From Fidelibacterota bacterium (GTDB lineage Bacteria > Fidelibacterota > UBA2242), in the NCBI GenBank assembly GCA_023133185.1, contig JAGLWX010000273.1, positions 1-8,015 on the forward strand: a stretch of DNA of 8,015 nt. Direction: 5' to 3'. Under the pieces are notes generated by a model. That model searched no databases and was not told the origin of the DNA. It saw only the letters and a list, made by a program, of their open reading frames with translations. The translations under genes were made by a program, and so were the position numbers. This document shows, piece after piece, positions 5,563 through 8,015 of this stretch. Position 1 is the first letter of the stretch. Each line of letters begins with the position of its first letter.

Positions 5563-8015
5563 ATGACGAAATCTATCACTGAACTTGTCGAAAAATTCTC
5601 CCACAATCTGGATGAATATAAAAACCCGAAATACAACGAAACTTCTGTTCGGATAGAATTCGTCAATCCGTTCTGGGAAGCGCTCGGCTGGGATGTGCAT
5701 AACAAATCCGGTTATGCCATGGCTTTTCGGGACGTCATTCACGAAGATGAAGTCCGTGTCGGACATACGACCAAAGCGCCCGATTATTCCTTTCGCATCG
5801 GCGGCAAACGTATCTTTTTCCTGGAGACCAAGAAACCGTCCGTCGATCTCAAGCACGATCCCGCCCCGGCTTTCCAGCTGCGCCGCTATGCCTACAGCGC
5901 CAAACTGCCGGTATCACTATTGACCGACTTTGAAGAGTTCATCATCTATGACACACGCCTCAAACCGTCTATTTCCGATAAGCCGCACGTGGGACGGATG
6001 CTTTACTTTACATTTGAGGACTACATCGGGCAATGGGAATTCATCCAATCAATTTTTTCGAAAGAAGCCGTTATGCGCGGGGATTTCGACCGCTATATCC
6101 AGGATAAACGGGGCAAGAAACCACGGGCGGAAATTGACCGTGACTTCCTGAACGACCTCGACAGTCTGCGGATTCTGCTGGCGCGCAATATGGCTTTGCG
6201 AAATCACGGTCTTTCCGGACGCGAACTCAACTATGCTGTACAGCTCACTATCGACCGCCTCATTTTTCTGCGCATGTGCGAGGATCGCGGCATTGAAATT
6301 CAACATACTCTGCAATCCCTGCTCAACGGCGAACGGGTCTATTCCCGGCTGGTCGGAATTTATTACCGCGCTGATGAACGCTATAATTCGGGCTTATTTC
6401 ACTTCAGCGCCAAAGACGGCGACAACCCCGATATTATTACTCCCACCCTTTCGATCGATGACAAACTGCTGAAAGACATTATCAAAAAACTCTATTATCC
6501 GGACTGTCCTTATGAATTCAGCGTGCTACCCGTAGAAGTGTTAGGCAATGCTTATGAGCAATTTCTCGGCAAGCGCATCTCTCTTACAGCCGGTCATCAT
6601 GCTCGAATCGAAGAAAAGCCCGAAGTGCGCAAAGCTGGCGGCGTCTATTACACCCCGCAATACATCGTCGATTATATTGTCAAAAACACTGTTGGGAAAC
6701 TATTGGAAAATAACACACCGCAAAATGTGAGCAGCCTGCGCTTTCTCGATCCCGCCTGCGGTTCCGGCTCATTCCTCTTAGGCGCTTACCGCTACCTGAT
6801 GGACTGGCATCTTGACTACTACCAAAAGGATTATGAAAAAACCGGCAAAATTCCTGTCAGTCCGCAAACCACAGGCAAACGCGCCCGCAAATCCGATCCC
6901 CAGGCAATCTTCGAGGGCAAAGGCAGCGAATGGCACCTCACCACAACGGAGAAGAAGCGCATCCTGCTGAACAATCTCTACGGTGTCGATATCGACGCCA
7001 ATGCTGTGGAAGTCACTAAGCTTAGCCTGCTGCTGAAAGTGCTGGAGAACGAAAACAGCGAAACCCTCAACCGCCAGATCGGACTTTGGCATGAACGTGC
7101 CCTGCCCAATCTCTCGGACAATATCAAGTGCGGCAACTCCCTTATCGGTCCGGACTTCTACGACAATCAGCAAGTCGCTCTCTTTGACGAGGAAGAAGCC
7201 CTGCGGATCAATGTCTTCGACTGGCAGACGGAATTTCCGGAAATCTTTTGTCCACTAATTACACGAAAGGACACGAAAGAAATTATTGATGATGGATTTC
7301 GTGGTTTTGATGCGGTGATCGGTAATCCGCCGTATATTCGAATTCAGACAATGAAAGAATGGGCTCCAAAGGAAGTTGAATTCTATAAGGAAAAATATAA
7401 GGCGGCGAAATCAGGCAATTACGACATCTATGTTGTTTTTGTTGAAAAAGCCTTAAACCTACTGAATGCAGATAGATGTGTGGGATTCATTCTGCCTCAC
7501 AAATTTTTTAATTCCCAATACGGTGAATCATTACGCGATCTGATTGCGAGCGGAAAACATTTAGCAAAGGTTGTTCATTTTGGCGACCAACAAATATTTA
7601 AGGGCGCGACGACATACACCTGTTTGATGTTTTTAGATAAATCCGGCGCGGAATCATGTGAATTCATGAAAGTAGAAGATTTGAATGCTTGGCGTATAGG
7701 TGAAAAGTCTATCGAAGGTGAAATTCCAAATGAAAAAATAACGAACAAGGAATGGAATTTTGTAGTTGGTAAAGGCGCATCGCTGTTTGAACGCTTAAGA
7801 CTGATGCCTAAGAAATTGGGCGATGTAGCAGATATTTTTGTAGGATTACAAACAAGTGCTGATACAGTTTTTCTTTTTAAAGATTCTCAAAAAGAAAAAT
7901 TGCCAACGATTATAGTACCTTCTAAAGAGCTAGGAAAGTCAATTGAGATAGAATCGGAATTATTAAAGACAGTTGTGAGAAGTGGAGAAATAGGAAGATA
8001 TTGGGTAAACCCAAC
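5563..8015 (+). CDS. Type IIG restriction-modification enzyme, 3' end outside window
   Basis: The frame is open for 817 codons and runs off the window. ATG 5563 is the first start after an in-frame TAA at 5530. GGAT at 5553-5556 is only a weak ribosome site. The N-terminus (KYNETSVRIEFVNPFWEALGWD) is typical of this family. A PD-(D/E)XK nuclease follows: PD 73-74, then E88-T-K90. A helical linker leads to GGVYYTPQYIV (359-369) and a gamma-class N6-adenine methyltransferase: motif I DPACGSGSF (396-404), YGVDIDANAVEV (473-484), KCGNSLIG (522-529) and catalytic NPPY (588-591). From about residue 745 (KKLGDVADIFVGLQTSAD) a TaqI/Eco57I-like specificity domain begins. One chain should therefore cut and methylate the same DNA site in the cytoplasm as a defence system. 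Family members are usually about 1,000 residues or longer, so roughly a fifth or more is probably missing. G+C drops sharply within the gene near 7250-7300. Confidence 0.9.
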   Translation, partial: MTKSITELVEKFSHNLDEYKNPKYNETSVRIEFVNPFWEALGWDVHNKSGYAMAFRDVIHEDEVRVGHTTKAPDYSFRIGGKRIFFLETKKPSVDLKHDPAPAFQLRRYAYSAKLPVSLLTDFEEFIIYDTRLKPSISDKPHVGRMLYFTFEDYIGQWEFIQSIFSKEAVMRGDFDRYIQDKRGKKPRAEIDRDFLNDLDSLRILLARNMALRNHGLSGRELNYAVQLTIDRLIFLRMCEDRGIEIQHTLQSLLNGERVYSRLVGIYYRADERYNSGLFHFSAKDGDNPDIITPTLSIDDKLLKDIIKKLYYPDCPYEFSVLPVEVLGNAYEQFLGKRISLTAGHHARIEEKPEVRKAGGVYYTPQYIVDYIVKNTVGKLLENNTPQNVSSLRFLDPACGSGSFLLGAYRYLMDWHLDYYQKDYEKTGKIPVSPQTTGKRARKSDPQAIFEGKGSEWHLTTTEKKRILLNNLYGVDIDANAVEVTKLSLLLKVLENENSETLNRQIGLWHERALPNLSDNIKCGNSLIGPDFYDNQQVALFDEEEALRINVFDWQTEFPEIFCPLITRKDTKEIIDDGFRGFDAVIGNPPYIRIQTMKEWAPKEVEFYKEKYKAAKSGNYDIYVVFVEKALNLLNADRCVGFILPHKFFNSQYGESLRDLIASGKHLAKVVHFGDQQIFKGATTYTCLMFLDKSGAESCEFMKVEDLNAWRIGEKSIEGEIPNEKITNKEWNFVVGKGASLFERLRLMPKKLGDVADIFVGLQTSADTVFLFKDSQKEKLPTIIVPSKELGKSIEIESELLKTVVRSGEIGRYWVNP
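7252..7304. repeat. In-frame CACGAAA-type palindromic repeat inside the restriction gene
   Basis: Near-tandem units CACTAATTA (7253-7261), CACGAAAGGA (7262-7271) and CACGAAAGAA (7272-7281) are followed by an inverted end, GGATTTCGTGG (7294-7304), whose complement CCACGAAATCC resembles the left end CCACTAATT. The block contributes about 18 residues (CPLITRKDTKEIIDDGFRG region, codons about 564-581) between FPEIF and the GFDAVIGNPPY strand, with no stop or frameshift. From memory, CACGAAA strings like this are usual between genes, so finding one read through as protein is odd. Confidence 0.6.

Noticed and set aside
5527..7173. Several minus- and plus-frame open frames of 60-131 codons
   Set aside because: All overlap the continuous Type IIG frame, which has every expected motif; they show no domain of their own.
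5563..8015. BREX PglX or DISARM methyltransferase
   Set aside because: Those lack the N-terminal PD-(D/E)XK nuclease that is clear here (D74, E88, K90), and no BREX or DISARM partner genes are in view, although the downstream side is not visible.

Overview
This window most likely comes from an uncultured bacterium of the FCB superphylum (Calditrichota, KSB1, Marinimicrobia, Ignavibacteria or a similar lineage). The main clue is the 344-residue secreted protein at 1055-2089, which ends in a type IX secretion (Por) sorting domain of the YPNPFN...GIYLINL...K kind. A DUF6485-like cysteine-rich miniprotein, the AT-rich spacers and several degenerate short-period interspersed repeats fit an environmental genome of this sort. 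The phylum is inferred and cannot be fixed from this sequence.

All confident genes lie on the + strand. Region 1 (1-452) has an 8-nt-period repeat (69-115), a 67-aa protein with nine cysteines (134-337) and a candidate extended -10 promoter (377-403). Region 2 (456-2089) is a two-gene unit with an ATGA stop/start overlap. The first gene encodes a secreted, probably beta-sandwich protein of unknown function; the second encodes the T9SS-type cargo protein. A short AT-rich hairpin follows. Region 3 (2090-2736) has no confident gene. It holds two nested perfect inverted repeats built from four copies of CTTGASTTAAG, and a weak open frame interrupted by a stop.

Region 4 (2737-5190) is one 817-residue protein with three parts in order: an AMP-forming fatty acyl ligase, an acyl-carrier domain and a PlsC-type glycerolipid acyltransferase. 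All the key residues I looked for are present. It looks like a self-contained device that activates a free fatty acid, holds it on its own carrier and esterifies it to a lysophospholipid or glycerol phosphate. Region 5 (5191-5562) is a spacer with an exact 24-bp direct repeat. Region 6 (5563 to the window end) is the first 817 codons of a Type IIG restriction-modification enzyme (nuclease, methyltransferase and start of the specificity domain in one chain), cut off by the window edge.

The most unusual spot is 7252-7304. Inside the Type IIG gene, just before the NPPY catalytic motif, a CACGAAAGGA/CACGAAAGAA repeat with inverted ends is read through in frame. At the same place G+C falls from about 52-58% to about 27-42% in hand-counted 60-base rows. 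This suggests a mosaic gene joined at, or marked by, a mobile palindromic repeat. I found no complete new multi-gene system, tRNA, rRNA or CRISPR array.
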